From Xiphias gladius (lineage: Eukaryota; Chordata; Actinopteri; Istiophoriformes; Xiphiidae), in NCBI RefSeq assembly GCF_016859285.1, contig NC_053400.1, forward strand, positions 15,534,501 through 15,598,500: a stretch of 64,000 bases of DNA, in the 5' to 3' direction. This document shows positions 1-44,100 of the stretch, piece after piece; position 1 is the stretch's first letter; each line of letters begins with the position of its first letter. The notes below the pieces were generated by a model. That model did no database searches. It was not told the origin of the DNA and saw only the letters and a program-made list of their open reading frames with translations. The translations under genes were made by a program, and so were the position numbers.

Positions 1-1821
1 GGAAATTCAATTAGCCTGCAGTTTCATCGCTATGATTTGTTATCAGTATTAGCTTCAGGTTGGACTGGTGCTAACATATCCCCACAAGCCAGAATTTCAA
101 TTGTGGTTCATGTAGACGGCAGTAATTTTCAAGTAACATCTCAAAGGGCCATCCATGCACCACAACTGCCGTTGAATCATGGTACCCTGTGGATACCACT
201 AACCTGGTGCACGTGCAACCCCAGTGTAAGAATGCATATGTTTTATTTTAAAAACATCTAGAATATCATCACATATATCATATATATAATCAATATATCA
301 TCATCATCATGTCTACAATATCTTCATGTGAGATCAGAAAAGGCCAGCCAAAGATAAAAAATGTCTCAGAACTGGCAGTGATCAAATAAGCCCATCTGTC
401 AATGAGTATCACAAGTAGCAGTCATTAATTTGATTATTTGCTTTTATTAAAGAGAAAATAAATATTGAATTTGCAAGAATTGTGCTACTTGAATGAGCCA
501 TACAGTAGTTCACTTAAACACCCTCCTGAGCCTTTAGGAGCATATGGAGAACAGGGAGTGAGTGTAGGAAGGAGCTTGATCAAAAATGTTTAAATTCCCT
601 TAAAGGTTTCAGCTACTGTAATGTTCTTCTTATACACAGTTTGGCCATAGCTGTTCCTCTGGCATCTGTGTTAGCACCACAATTTCTTCTTCATGGCGGT
701 TGCTATGTAACTCGTAAGTCTCACTGTGGTGATGAGGGTAGCCAGCACTTCTTGAGACGAGAACAAATTATCAGCAGCTGTGATTAATAACAACAACAGG
801 ATTTCTGCTTAGTAAAATACAAGTGCTCTTTGGACATATTTTACAGTAGAGAACATCAGAGACGAAAAGGATTGTTGTCTTAAATTAGAACAAATCTGCA
901 CATTCAGCAAGTACGCCACATGGCTTTCCCTGCAGATCAAGTCATGGTAAAGGTCCCTCTTTTGTCATGTTTCTGCCCTCGTTCACAGGACAGGTAACGT
1001 CTGAGGGCATTTTGAATGATGGCTTCTTCTGTGTGCATCATTATAGCAACAGTAACATTTTTCAACATCTCCCGATATAAAAATAAAATAAATAGCAACA
1101 ATGTATGTATAACATATTGTATTATTTCTGGGTAAGATACTAAAAAATTTAAAGCAAACAATATTCCCTTTCATCTCATTACACATTTATATATCACCTC
1201 CTATCCCTTTTACAGTATGTGAGTAGCCTACAGCAGACACAGTTTCGTGACTTTGGTCTAAAACAGTTTGTTTATCCCACTGCATTTACTGAACATATTG
1301 CAAGGATAGTTTTGTTTTTTTTTACTGCAATGTTTTGTTGAAATGGTCCCGCAGCTGTTGTGTTTGCTGTATTGCAACAGACTTCAGTTATCTGAAGAAT
1401 CCTCCAGATGGTGACATAGGAGCAATACAGGAGTGTATGTGAAGTCTTTGTTTTATTTTTTTGTTCTGACCTGCACATTTTTTCAAGAGTTGAATGTGTG
1501 TGTGTTTATCTCTATGATAAGTTTAAACTCAGAAATAAAAAAAAAAGCAAAAAAACCTTAAGAATGTGGGTTTTGTTACAATTGGTTAATCAAACATAAT
1601 CTAACTACAACATAGTGCCTGACTCTGTAATATTTAACACAGCAGAGAAAGCTATCTCCTTCTCTCTCTCTCTGTCACATAAACAGACTAAAGCAGCTAC
1701 TGGAGTGTGATACATTGACTGGAGGAAAAGGAGACAATGGGTGGGAAAAAGAGTGAAAGACATGAGTAGAGGGGGAACCCAGAGAAGCGTGGAGATAACA
1801 GCAAGACAGAGGAGATATTTT
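1..1821. other. hk1 3' UTR and downstream sequence, no further gene seen
   Basis: AT-rich sequence downstream of the hk1 stop. No ORF here has recognisable domains or splice structure. Part must be the hk1 3' UTR, but its end is undefined. In human the next gene is TACR2; nothing resembling a tachykinin-receptor exon is visible here. Confidence 0.5.
1452..1457 (-). terminator. hk1: Candidate hk1 polyadenylation signal (AATAAA)
   Basis: On the minus strand AATAAA occurs about 365 bp beyond the hk1 stop codon, a plausible 3' UTR length. Another AATAAA overlaps the last codons (1830-1825) and a further one lies at 448-443, so the site in use cannot be settled from sequence. Confidence 0.35.
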
Positions 1822-20549
<18,728 letters not shown>

Positions 20550-21250
20550 CCTGGTCCTCTTTCTGTCTCACACACACATGCAGACTCACTCAAACACACA
20601 CACTCTCTTTCGATTCTTCTCTGTCACACACACGTTCACCTACAGTCAGATTCGAAAAAATCTGAAATAAAAAGGTAAAAAAAAGACAGAGAAACTCTGC
20701 TCTGGCTGTACTTCGTACATACAATCTGTCACACACTGCAAGAGATATAAAAATATCCTGAGTCCAATCCGGTGTGGTTTAAAATAGACAGAGCTGCTTC
20801 ATGTGCAGCTAAGACTCAACAGCTCTTCCTTCTCTGAGCATGTGAGTGAAGCCAGGAAGCATGAGTGAGACAGCAAGTTCAGCTGCAGGAGGCAGAAAGG
20901 GAGAGAGGCAGGGAGGGCCAGAACATGAGCCCTGCCCACTACATGTGAGCTCATTGGTTAGAGAGTGTGATTGGTTTGGGTGGGGGGGGTGGGGCTGGGG
21001 ATTTGGGGGGGGTGTGAGTGCCACATCCTCTTTTCTACGATTGGCTGTTCTGCTGACGCCTTGGAGGCAAACTCAGCGATGGAGGAGGAAGAGCCCCCTC
21101 TGCCTAATTAGGGAGGAGGAGAGGCGGGGAGGGGGAGGGGGAGGGATATGTAAAAAAAAAGAAGGAAGTAAAGTGAGCAGGGAATTTGGGTTTTACTGTT
21201 CAAGGAAGTTATAAAGTTAGACTCCCTTCAGTCTGTTGTAGAGAAAATTA
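20550..21250 (-). promoter_or_regulatory. hk1: hk1 5' UTR and putative promoter with G-rich tracts
   Basis: Upstream of the hk1 start codon. The plus strand has dense G runs at about 20977-21015 and at 21121-21145 (four runs of four to five G separated by single A), which could form G-quadruplexes on the non-template or template strand and resemble Sp1-type GC boxes. No convincing TATA box was seen. The transcription start is not determined. Confidence 0.45.
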
Positions 21251-21929
21251 GTCACACAGTCATGATATTACTCAGAGCACTATTAAGCTCTTGAGACAAT
21301 TGTCAGCTGACTCATGAGCCCCCAGAGGAAGAGGAGGGACACCCACAGTCATTTGCCTCTTTGACCCTGGGAAACTTTGAGGGGTACAAGGAAAGTTTTT
21401 TTTTTTACACGCAGCTTTGGTAAAGTTCAGGAACATGACTGTAGGGAGGTTTGGGAGAATCAGTGGCTGTGTAACCAGGGGGAAGAGTGTGGCAGAGTTT
21501 AAGTGGAGCGTACTGTAAAAGCTCCTTCTCTCTAAGATGTCAGGGGACCTCCAGTGGTGGGAGTTATATGGGGCCCCTTGTAGCGTTGGTGTTTTTTTTC
21601 AAACTGTATCCAAATGTTATTATACTTTATGGTTATTGTTTATGGGGCTGGTCTCCACGTCTTTTAGAGCTGAGTATGAATACTATTTTAATTGAACGAC
21701 CATTGTCTCAGAAGGTGTGATGCGTAGATGGGGCTGCCTGCAGTCTGAGGGGAACTCAATTTGTGATTTTTTTTTTACACTGCTTTGTTTTGTATTTTGT
21801 TTTTGGGGAAATGATTATTTGACTCTATCAATATTACGTTTTGCAAGGTGTGTAATGTGAGGGCTGGGCATGTATGTATGACTTTGTGTGCATTTAGGCT
21901 TTACGTCTTTTATATACTGTATATTGTTG

Positions 21930-22265
21930 AAACAATTAGATTAATCAATTAATTGATCGGCACAAAATTAATCAGCACCCATTTTGACACTTGATTAATC
22001 ATTTGGGTCTATTTTTTCCTGGCAGAAATGCCAAAGATTCTCTATTTTAAGGATTTGATTCTTGTCTTTGTCATATACAATAGAAAGATGAATATCTTTG
22101 TGTTTTGGAATGTTGGTTTTACAAAAGAAGCAATCTGAATAGGTCATGTTTGGCTCTGAGAAATCATACTGGGAATTTTTCATTATTTTCTGACATGTTA
22201 ATGACATGAAAAAATTACTAATCAAGAAAATAGTCTGCAGATTAGTCAAAAATGAAAATAGTTTT
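21930..22265. repeat. MITE-like element, ATTAATC-rich ends
   Basis: Begins with aacaattagattaatcaattaattgatcg and ends with a complementary gattagtcaaaaatgaaaatag block, so the ends are inverted relative to each other. The interior (catttgggtc, ttctctattttaagg, attttctgacatg) matches a dispersed teleost sequence also represented at 51819-52142. Non-coding. Confidence 0.55.
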
Positions 22266-24898
22266 GTATGTGTGTGTGTGTGCGTCTCAGTCTCTTAACT
22301 CACTCCATCTTTTTTTGCCTCTTTACCTCAGATTAGATGGAGCTCTCTAGTGTTCTGTAGGGCCTTTGTTGGTTATCAATGGATGATCCTGTTATTTAAT
22401 GTTATGCGTGGTTGAAGGCCTATGATTTAATTGTAGGGTTTAATGTCAAACATCGACTAACATGTGAAAATACACACATTTTAAAGCAACCATACTGCCG
22501 TATAATACCCTGTAATAGCACACCTATTGTGAACACACTTTAGGTGTGCTAATCAAACATTCATGAGCCCGCCTGCCTGCATGTGACACCACAGCAATTG
22601 TTTGGATCTGTGTGACTGAAAGCTTAGTTGATAAACTTTGTTTGGAGCGCAGATGAGTATGCGGATGGTTTGACTTCTCTTCACATGTCTTCCTACCTCT
22701 TAACAATACTGAGAAATCCAACAGAGGAGCGTCCACCTACCACTCCTATCGCTTCAGTGGATCTTCCATAATTTAAGTAGGAAGAAAGCCACTTGCTCGC
22801 TCAGCCATCCTGAGAGTCAACCCATCAGACAGCCGCTTTCTCCGGCTCCACTGTCCTTTCAGACAGGCATGACATCATCATCCTAACAACAACAGCTGTC
22901 TGTTGTCTGGACTCTCTAGAGAACAACCACAGACACAGAGGAACTGTAATCCTTCATATACTAAAAGTGGACCTAACTGGAATTAATTCCACCTTAGTAT
23001 CTTATCTAAAATGCAGCAGTGTGGCAAAGTGGGTAGCCAGGCTCAGTCCGAGCCCTGCCAAAGTGTCATCCAAGACACGTTAAACAGAAAATGCTTTGTA
23101 ACTGACTCTGACTTCTAAATTCATGATGGAAAGGTTAAAGCAAAAATAAGGTTTAAGTAATAGCGAGACTTAAATGGAAACTGTAAAGTGGTGCTAACTG
23201 GCTTTCTTTTAGAAAACCTTTTCAATTAAAAAATGCATTTTTGACTACAATTCAGCCTGTACTGACAGAACTTAAATTTGCCACAGCTTCCAGGGCATCC
23301 AGTATACAGCAAAAAACATCATCACATCAAAATCTACACTGTCTGATCGCACAGCAAGGCACAAAAATACTAGTGCAGCAGGATGTCCTTCAACATCCTC
23401 CCTGCCAACCTGCCTGAACTTGTTGCATTCATGTGGGCAGTGAGCAGTAGTGAGAGTTGTGCTGCTTACATAAAACACAAACTGCCTTGGCCTTAATGAA
23501 AGCAGATCTCTTGAGGCTGAAGTCATTAGAGCCTCTTCTACAATGGATTTCTCTACGCGAGACTGTTGAAGACGGGCGTGAAATGTACCTATGTGGCGAT
23601 CACGACTGCTGATATTTCAGAGCACTAGAGCACATTTTTTCGTATAAAATTTGATCTGAACTGAAAACAAACTGTGCATGTCATGTACAGCCCGTCACTT
23701 ATCAACAGCAGGAAGACAAACACCATCTCTCTAAGGTTCATCACCCACTGCTGTTTTTCATGTCAAAAGTCCTCTTTCTGGTTTAGCAATTCAAAGGAAA
23801 CAGTTTTTAATCCTTTAATTGGTATCTCCTTTAAGCCTCTGATTTCTGCTACAGTGCAGGCCAATTCTCTCAGTCAAAGTGTTTTCTGGTGTTTTCCTAT
23901 ACACCATTTGCAAATTGCTTTACTGTTTGTTTCAATACTGTTTCAAATACGATCAAAATAGCAATATGCTAACATATGTTAGCAACACCTCTTGGCATGT
24001 TTGTCATTTTAAAGATCACGTTAATCTGACCACAGTTTTAGCTGTGCTGGCTGAAGCATCAAGCCAGGAAAGTTTATACTACAGATCAATCCACATAAGA
24101 TAGCTTTAGCCACCCTGCTAAAGGCTGAGACACATGACAGTAAGTTATGTGCAAACAAAACCAGCTATCTGTGAGTATGGTGGATCTCTGCAGCATCAAG
24201 TTACATGACAACATACAGTATTTCCAAGTTCTATATAGTTCACGTTTACCTACAGGGCTGTGCCTCCTCCCTCTTCACCCTATCATCCCTTTCCATAATA
24301 TCTTTGTAGCCTTCTTCTACAGACTCGATTTCCCATTACCCGCAGCTCCAGCTGCAATACACGCATCACAACTAATCCCACATCTTCGCCACTGAACCTG
24401 CAGTTGCACTTTTATAGAAAATCGCAGTCCCAGCAGTGTTAGCTCCTCCAGATTACTATACTATCTAAATAATTCAGTTACCTTAATTGATAAAGTTTTC
24501 CCATGATCCACAGGAGCCGGTATCCAACAGCTGTCACCACAGCGATGTTTCGGGGCATTGAGCTGTTTCACTCTCCTACTGTCTGCTCCATACAGAGGTT
24601 CAAATCCCGGCTTCAAGCTCTCATTCATTGTGTCTTTGGAGACAGTAAATGGGTGAAAAAATAAACATGAAAGCCTGTGCTCCCTGAAAAACTGTATGGA
24701 AAAAGCCAGAGCACGGTCTTACCAGAAAAGAGCCAGAGCTCTTCCCTTTGTAGGTCCTTAAGAACCAGCGTCTCAACTCTGCCCATCTACTGGCGACCAT
24801 TTCAGTGTTTGTGTGTGCATGTGTGTGTGTGTCAAAGCTCTTATTGTTGCTTCACAGGGGAGACAAAGACACACAAGCACATACTCATGCAGACTTGG

Positions 24899-24900
<2 letters not shown>

Positions 24901-24957
<57 letters not shown>
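24901..24957. repeat. (AC)n microsatellite
   Basis: 57-bp dinucleotide run in the hkdc1-hk1 intergenic region. It produces spurious His/Thr-repeat reading frames. Confidence 0.95.
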
Positions 24958-24961
<4 letters not shown>

Positions 24962-26931
24962 AACATGAATCTATAATAACACTCACAAACCTTGCTCCCT
25001 GAGGAATGCCAATTCAGGGAAAATCTGAAGGTTTGAGGTGTATTGGAGGTTATTCAAACTAAAATGAACGCTGAAAGAAAAAGGGATGTACAGAAAAGGT
25101 GTAAAAAATGTTGAATTAAGAGGAGGAAGTTGATACAGGATGAAAGAATAAAGAAGAAAGGGCAAGACAGCAAGAGGAAACAGAACGGACATGGTTACAG
25201 AACATGAGAGGAAAAGAAAGTAATACCAGTTTCTTTATCAGTGACTTCACTTTGCTGCAGGAGCTGCAGATTCAGCAGCCCAGCTGTGTTTGTGTGTGTT
25301 GCTGCATTGAAGCTGCAGTGTCAGTGCATGTGTAGTTTAACCATGAAGCTACTAGGTCACCACTAGGACGGTGTGGGATTACTGTACTGTACTGTGTGTG
25401 TGTTGGTAGGTTTGTCTGTGTGTGTGACGTAACCCTCATCTGGTAGCATTCTAACATGTTAATCCCTGACAGATTAGCTACTGTTTCACTCCTGTTAGCA
25501 TGCAGCCTTTCTCTATAGATTTATTTTCTTCTGCACTTTTATCTTTTCTAATTAGTTTCCTTCTGTCAGTCTTTCTTCCTTGATGCTTTGATTTTGTTTT
25601 CCATTCTTTATTATTTCCTTTTTTCCCTTACGCTCTGCTGTTTTCTTCCTGCTTGCCTTCATCTTCAACACATCATCTAATCCGTCATGAATGGATTAGC
25701 ATAAATACACTGATCATTGCACTGCTCATTCCCTCTCCAGTATTGTCAGATCAGTAGTTCGAGATTATAATGCAACATGTAAACACAAACACCAGTTATA
25801 ATTCTCTGCCAAAAATTGTTAATAAAAACATCGATCCATCACATTCACCAAGACAATCTCTACACGTGGCCTCGTAATTCAGGTCCCTAGACTGAAATTG
25901 TACCAATAATACTAAAACTCCATCTTCGGCTCACTTGTAACAGAATGAATGTCTGAAACTCGCCTGTACTGTTATTTTAGAATGTGCCAAGCAGATCGAC
26001 AGATAAAGACATAGGCAGATGGGCAAGGATCCAGCCAGCCAGATAAAGGACACAGACCGAATGACCAAAATGGCACAGATGCTAAGACAGAGAGCAGAGA
26101 GACAGACAGACAGACAGACAGGCGATCACAAGGACACGGGGTCAGTCCAGAATGACTGAACAGAGCATTAGTTGTTTTTATTGTTGGGAAATGTGGTCAG
26201 CGGCATTCCTATCCTCCTCCTGCCCTTCATCAATACTGAAGTACTGCTGACTAACACACACACACACACACACACACACACCTTCTCTTTGTCTCTCATT
26301 TATACAACATGTACCACATTTTCTAAATAGATTGACATCAAATATTAAAAAAAAAAATTAATTATTTTCATCTGGTTCAAAGAAGTGAAGAACTTATTAA
26401 CCAAATCACTGATACAAATTACTGCAGTGTAAAAGCTGAACATAAAAACTTCAAACACGGCAGCATTGGTGGACACACAGGAGGATTACAAGCACATTCC
26501 GCGAAGGAGAACACATTGCAATGTGTGAGTATTTGAACAGAAGGGAAGAGACTGTTCAGTTCTTATCTTCATAGAGTTACAACATAAGTACAGTATGATC
26601 ACATTTTGACAACTGAAGCCTGTCTTACTCCCTTACTTTCTTACTTACTAAGTACTCAGCTCTGATATCAGAGGCAGGAGTGTAATCAGTGCATGGCTAA
26701 CATTAGCATGTGACCATGCAGCTGTGGGTGACACTTATCCCGCGGCTGACTTGTTAATGATTAGAAAGTGAAAAGCTTTGGTTTAACGCCGTCAAGTATC
26801 AAACATGGATGAAGAACCAAATATATTTGCTATGCCAGTCATACATTTATATTGAAATTTGGAATTGTGTAGTTCATCTCTGATACAGAGCCAACAACGT
26901 TTTCTCTGAACAGAGAAGCAGGTTAACAAGT

Positions 26932-26937
26932 TTTATT
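26932..26937 (-). terminator. hkdc1: Candidate hkdc1 polyadenylation signal
   Basis: Minus-strand AATAAA 391 bp beyond the hkdc1 stop codon. A second candidate lies at 26182-26177. Confidence 0.4.
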
Positions 26938-27327
26938 GTGATTTTGTAAAAATCCAGTAATTGAAATCTGCTTCTTTAAACATTTTAAGGGACAAAAATC
27001 TAAATCTCTGGCATCAGTACTTCCGTCTTTGCACGATAGCACAAATAGTTGTGTTTGCTGGTGGGAAGCCTGTTAGGGATTGAGAACCTGCATGCGAAGC
27101 TCCTTGTTGTCAGGACAAAAGTAGTGGCTGGTGAATCTATTTGTTTCAGAGACAACAAATAACAGTCTGAAGTTCTCCCAGACCAACAGAGGACGTTAGC
27201 AGTGACATGAGTACCAGTGCACAGTGCACAATCTTACACTCCAGTTGCAAGAAAAATGACAAAAAGTTAGAAAAAACAAAACAAAACAAAACAAACTTTG
27301 ATACATCATTTTTTCAGTCGTGTCAAG

Positions 27328-39207
<11,880 letters not shown>

Positions 39208-39265
39208 CTTGATGTACAACGCACACCACCATGAGACGTCCTTTTGTGCTCATAGGTCGGTGCAA
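39208..39265 (-). promoter_or_regulatory. hkdc1: Possible overlapping upstream ORF in the hkdc1 leader
   Basis: Upstream in-frame ATGs at 39265-39263, 39253-39251 and 39232-39230 open a frame that is out of frame with hkdc1 and overlaps its start (39207). It runs through exon 1 and on into intron 1. If the mRNA starts above 39265, scanning ribosomes would meet these ATGs first. The transcription start is unknown. Confidence 0.3.
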
Positions 39266-40902
39266 GATGCAAGTGCATGCGCTTTAATGAAAGTATGAAA
39301 AATGCGTTCAGCGTGTACACATATTAAGATGTAGATACTCTTTTTCCCCCGCTTTTTCTCTAATAATTGTATCTTGTTCTCACTGACAGAGTCCACTGAG
39401 CAGAGACCAGCTTCTGCACTATCTCGGTGATAAACAATAAGCCAAACCCCTTTCTACCATCACTTCCTCCTCTCTTTCTGTCTCACAGCCCAACCCTGTT
39501 TTCTTTTTGGAGTCATTATAGTCTCTGTTTTTACCTGTACTAGACCTTTGCTGAATTTCTGCAGAGTCCTAAGATCTCCAAAATATGAGCAATTCATTGA
39601 TGCCTGAGTTATTCAGCAAAGGTCATGGGAATGAGGATGTGACGTTTCATATTTTGTAATTTTCAGTGAGATGGCTTTGCCCCATGACTTTTTGAAAGAC
39701 AATTACATTAAATGATACCAGATTAAAACAAAACAAGTATAGATTGAATGTATGCTAACACCAAAAGCTGTATATTTTAGGAATGGCGAAGATGTAGACA
39801 AACAGTTGAAGGAAAGATGTAACTGTAGAGGCAGGTATGTCCGCCACATCCATGTCCGTTAATTCTGGCTTGTGACTGATGTGGTTTGCCTGTGTTTGGT
39901 ATACAGTCTGTTTTTAACTAATAAACTTGCAATTTGGTTATAATACGTAAAGATGGATTCATCTCTTTGGAGTTCTTTCTTCATGGTCCATTGAATATTC
40001 ACAGGAAGGTTTTGATTGAATTACTGCCATTAAATAATGTGACCTTTTATTAAGAACTGATTATAAGTTACTTCAGAGTAAGTTTTTCATGCGTCAGAAT
40101 TTTTTAACTAAAAGGTGTGTGGCGCATAAAAAACAATTAAACATTAAATCCAGACAGTTAAAACAACAGATTCATACTGACTAATGTTATCAACTTAAAT
40201 ATACAAACAAGAAAAAACAGGGCATCTCATCTCTATATGGACACTAACAGGGTTCTGCTCAATTCAATCTGTCCATAGTGTTAACTGTATGCTCACAGAA
40301 AATGCAATTCATTAGAGAGTAGTTTAAAGGGAATGCTTCAAGTATACCCGAATAAGTTGGATATATACTCTCATGCTGTTCTGAAGTTCTACATTTGAGT
40401 CCACCCCATGAAGTGAGCAAAGTGAAAGTAAAATGAGTCCAGACCTGCATAACACACACACAGTGCGCATTTTAAACTATTTCCTGGTCACAAAAAATGC
40501 TTCTAAAATAGCATTTATGATGGTGTGCCATTTGCTGAAACATTATTTTGGTAAACAATGTTTCTTGTCAGCCCTTACTGTGAGCCGGTGGTAAGTCCGA
40601 CGGGACATGGCATGTCCCACAATGATCCACGACAATGGGTCTATTTCTAGTAAGCAAAATCCAAGTCTGGTCTGTAAAGATCGTTGTTGGGCCAGTTTGA
40701 CCCTTTTAAATTAGTTTCCAAGGTGATTCTGTGAATTACTTTATGTACATTTATAGGTTGGAAGAAAACATACAAAGTTACCTTTTAGTAAGAAAATAAG
40801 CAATTACATGACAAATTTAATGACAGTATTCTGGTGTAAATCTCAGACAAAACCATATGACCATACAACACTGCTCTTGTGTTCAAGCTACATTTTGGTG
40901 TC

Positions 40903-40908
40903 TTTATT
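40903..40908 (-). terminator. supv3l1: Candidate supv3l1 polyadenylation signal
   Basis: Minus-strand AATAAA 195 bp beyond the supv3l1 stop codon. Confidence 0.45.
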
Positions 40909-41102
40909 ATGACAGCTCAAGCTAAATGCTTTTTATGATCCCTCCAGGGCTAGAAAAGGTTCACAGATCCATTTGAACTGCCTGAAATCATGATTCATTT
41001 CATACTAACCACCAGATACTACCCCAGGCTTGAATCAGTTATTGAACTCCATTGGAACAGTAATGACATCGTGCAACCATCAATACGTAGTTGTTTTACT
41101 CT

Positions 41103-44100
41103 TCATTTCTTCTTCTTTTTCCTTTTTCCTTTGTTGTTATTATTGTGATGTTCTGTATCGAGTGCGCGCTGATTGGTGAAATCCTGCTTTTGATCTTTGG
41201 ACCACTCCCTCTGCAGCTGCCGGAGCAAATCAGGGGTCAACAGCCCGTCTCTTACCAGTCGACTGGCCAGAGAGCTGTCCATCATCTCTCCTGAGCCCCT
41301 CTGTCCCCTTTGACCTCTGCTGCCGGTCAAATAATTACTATCGGCAGTTCCACTGTTGCCACTTGTTTGTCTATGCCTGCTGCTCTGTGCCTTTGGTGAG
41401 TTAGTAATGGTTGGGTCAGTGGCTCTGATGAGACGGGTGATATTTCGGACGCCCTGTTGGATGATATCATCAAGCTCCTGCTGGATTTCTCGAACCATGG
41501 CAGTGTCTGGAAACATGTCCATGAAACGGTAGCTATAGACAGACAGACATCAACAGCAACAAGGATTAGGGTTGCAAACATGTCATTAACAGAGTTGCCT
41601 GTAAAAATACAATTTTATATTGTAAAGAAGAGTTTGAAACATTGGAAACGTTAAAAAAGATAAAGTTACCTTAACCAGAGGTAAAGATCCAACACATCGT
41701 GAACAGCTTCCAAGTGAGCCAGGTCTTTAATGTTTTTGGGTTGAGCCAGAGGCCAGCTGACATGGCGACAGACCCAGTCAAAAGTCAGGGGTTCATCTCG
41801 ACTGAACTGACGTGCAAACTGAAAGAGAAACCAGTGCACAAAGCTGTAAGTACAGGACAGTATATAAAGCTTGACCATCAAGGAAATGGAAGAAATAAGA
41901 TAAAGAAATATTATACTATACCACATGAACAGTGTCATAATATTACCATCAATATTAATGCAATAATGAGAAATACAAGCTCATGATTCAGAAAAAAATC
42001 TTATTAGTGTATCATTAAATTAAATATTTTGCTTTGCATTTGCATCATACACTTCGTGAACACTCCACAAGCAGAAGGGAGTTTTCTTTGTACACATAAA
42101 CAACACCGATATCCAGAACATAGCCCTGAATCTCAAAGGTTACTTGTTGAGGACAATAATTTTATTCTGGAGTTTATCTTGTTTTATCAGTGTGATGTCA
42201 TTATAAAGTGAGAGAGTCTATAGTACAGTGTCTATAAAAAAATATTCAGCCCTCCTTGGACACTGACTCACTGAATCTGTTTCTGTTGTCTGATAAACTG
42301 AAATGATTAAGCAAAACCGAGTGTGTCTGAGCGATATCTACAGATCCAACGTTTAGTTTGGTCTTTCACTGTACCCAGTCACTGCTGTCACTATTAATTT
42401 ATTCCAACTATCCACCTCAGTGTTGCTACTGCTCATCTGCCCATCCTTCCTTCCTGGTCTCTCTCCATGTACCTCATACCTCCTTCCCTTGTTTACTTCT
42501 ACTCATCCTTACCTTCAGGAAGGAGGTGCATACAAAGGGTTGCTTCTTGTTGATGGGAGCAGTACAGAAGACGTAGCGGGACCTCAGGTTGAGTGGGATA
42601 TGCTGAATCATATCAGCCAGAAACTTGAAGTCGTCAATGTTGCAGACGAAATACATACCATCCACCTGAGAGAGGCTGACAAATATGTCCTGAGAAAAAG
42701 AGGCGAAAGAGAGGCGAGTCAATAAGTTTGTCAGGATGAGAAGATGAGCCTACAATGGATACATTAAAAAGTAGCATCAAATATTTACAAGTACTGTGGA
42801 TAAAACCATCAGAATTTGGCAGTGTTTTCTAGACTATCCATCAGGAGTCCGACAGTGCTAAATCGGCAGAGAACTCTTAAAGCCCAGAAATGTAGCTAAA
42901 AGCTCTGGGAAAAAAATCTACTTAAGGGGAACTTGAGTTTTTTTCTTTTTTTTTTTTTTCCAGTTTTTCCACAAACTTCTGTTTCCAACATCAAAAATGA
43001 ACCTTCAAGCTCAAAATATGCTAATAATGTAAACATTGAGCGTACATTTGCGAAGCCTTCACTGTTAAAGCCACATGACTGTTATTTTGTCCCACTTTTC
43101 CAGCTCAGTGCGATCATTTTCCTCACGCTGTTGCTATCCTGCTTAAAAAAGGTGGGAGGGTATATGAATAGACGGCCGTACTCACAACAAGGTTGGATAG
43201 TGTAGCATCAGGTAGATGATATGCAAACATTTCTATCTGCTCTGCTGTGGGATGGAGACCTGCAGTCTGAGACAAAGGAGGAGAGATAAACATCCAGTAC
43301 AGCTGTGTGTGTGTGTGTGTGTGTGTGTTTTTGTGTGCATGGTTGAGTATATGCCCGTGTCTGAGTATGAATAATCACCTCTATGGGGTCTACTGAGTGG
43401 CTGAGTATTTCCTTCAGGACAGGCAGATCATCTCTGTGCATGGTGGTAACTTCTCCCTCTTTGAACTTGGAGGAGAACCTATTTGAGGTGACAGAGGAGA
43501 CGGGTTTAAAAAACTATCTTGCTTGTGAGGGTTGCATCTCTGCCACCTTTAACCCTCCAGAATGGGGATAATATAAGCAGACATGAGACCGACCTCCCTG
43601 CGCGGCCAGCTATCTGCAGAGCCTGTGATGTGCTGATGGTCTCCATCTGTTTCTCCCCCTTCTCATTAACATTAGGCTTCACAAGACTGTTGAAGATGAT
43701 ACGTTTTATACTCCTAGAAAGAGAAAGTGGAGGGGATACAGACAAATGGATGGATGTGAGCGGAGTTGATTGAATCTACACAATTTCTTAATAAAAATTT
43801 AACCATTACGCTGCCACTGTAGCATATTAAAGTCTCTGTTTGTAGGATTAAAGAATGTCTGACCTTTGCAACTCCTCAAGGTGGAACAGAATCATTTGAA
43901 AGGAGGTATTAAATGATGTAAAAATAACTAACATCTCCATAGAGCAGGACCAAGAGAATGAAGGCTTGATTTCACAAGACACTGACAACAAACTAAACAC
44001 CTCTTTTGGGAAAACCAAACTCAGTGAGGTCATGTAATGGCTTTTAAATTATTTTTGTAGAGAAACAAAAAAAAAACATTTATAAAGACATCTTGGTAAT

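Larger units (their letters stand above)
20550..27327. other. Intergenic region between hkdc1 and hk1
   Basis: About 6.8 kb holding the hkdc1 3' UTR (from 27327 down), the hk1 promoter (up to about 21250), a MITE-like copy (21930-22265) and a long CA microsatellite (24901-24957). No ORF shows domains or splice signals that I can support as a gene. Confidence 0.6.
39208..41102. other. Intergenic: hkdc1 promoter side and supv3l1 3' UTR
   Basis: About 1.9 kb, AT-rich, between the hkdc1 start codon and the supv3l1 stop codon. It holds a candidate supv3l1 polyadenylation signal (40908-40903) and no recognisable gene. Confidence 0.6.

Noticed and set aside
20846-21214. 122-residue frame upstream of hk1
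   Set aside because: It translates G-rich promoter sequence into Gly/Arg/Trp runs and has no homology signature.
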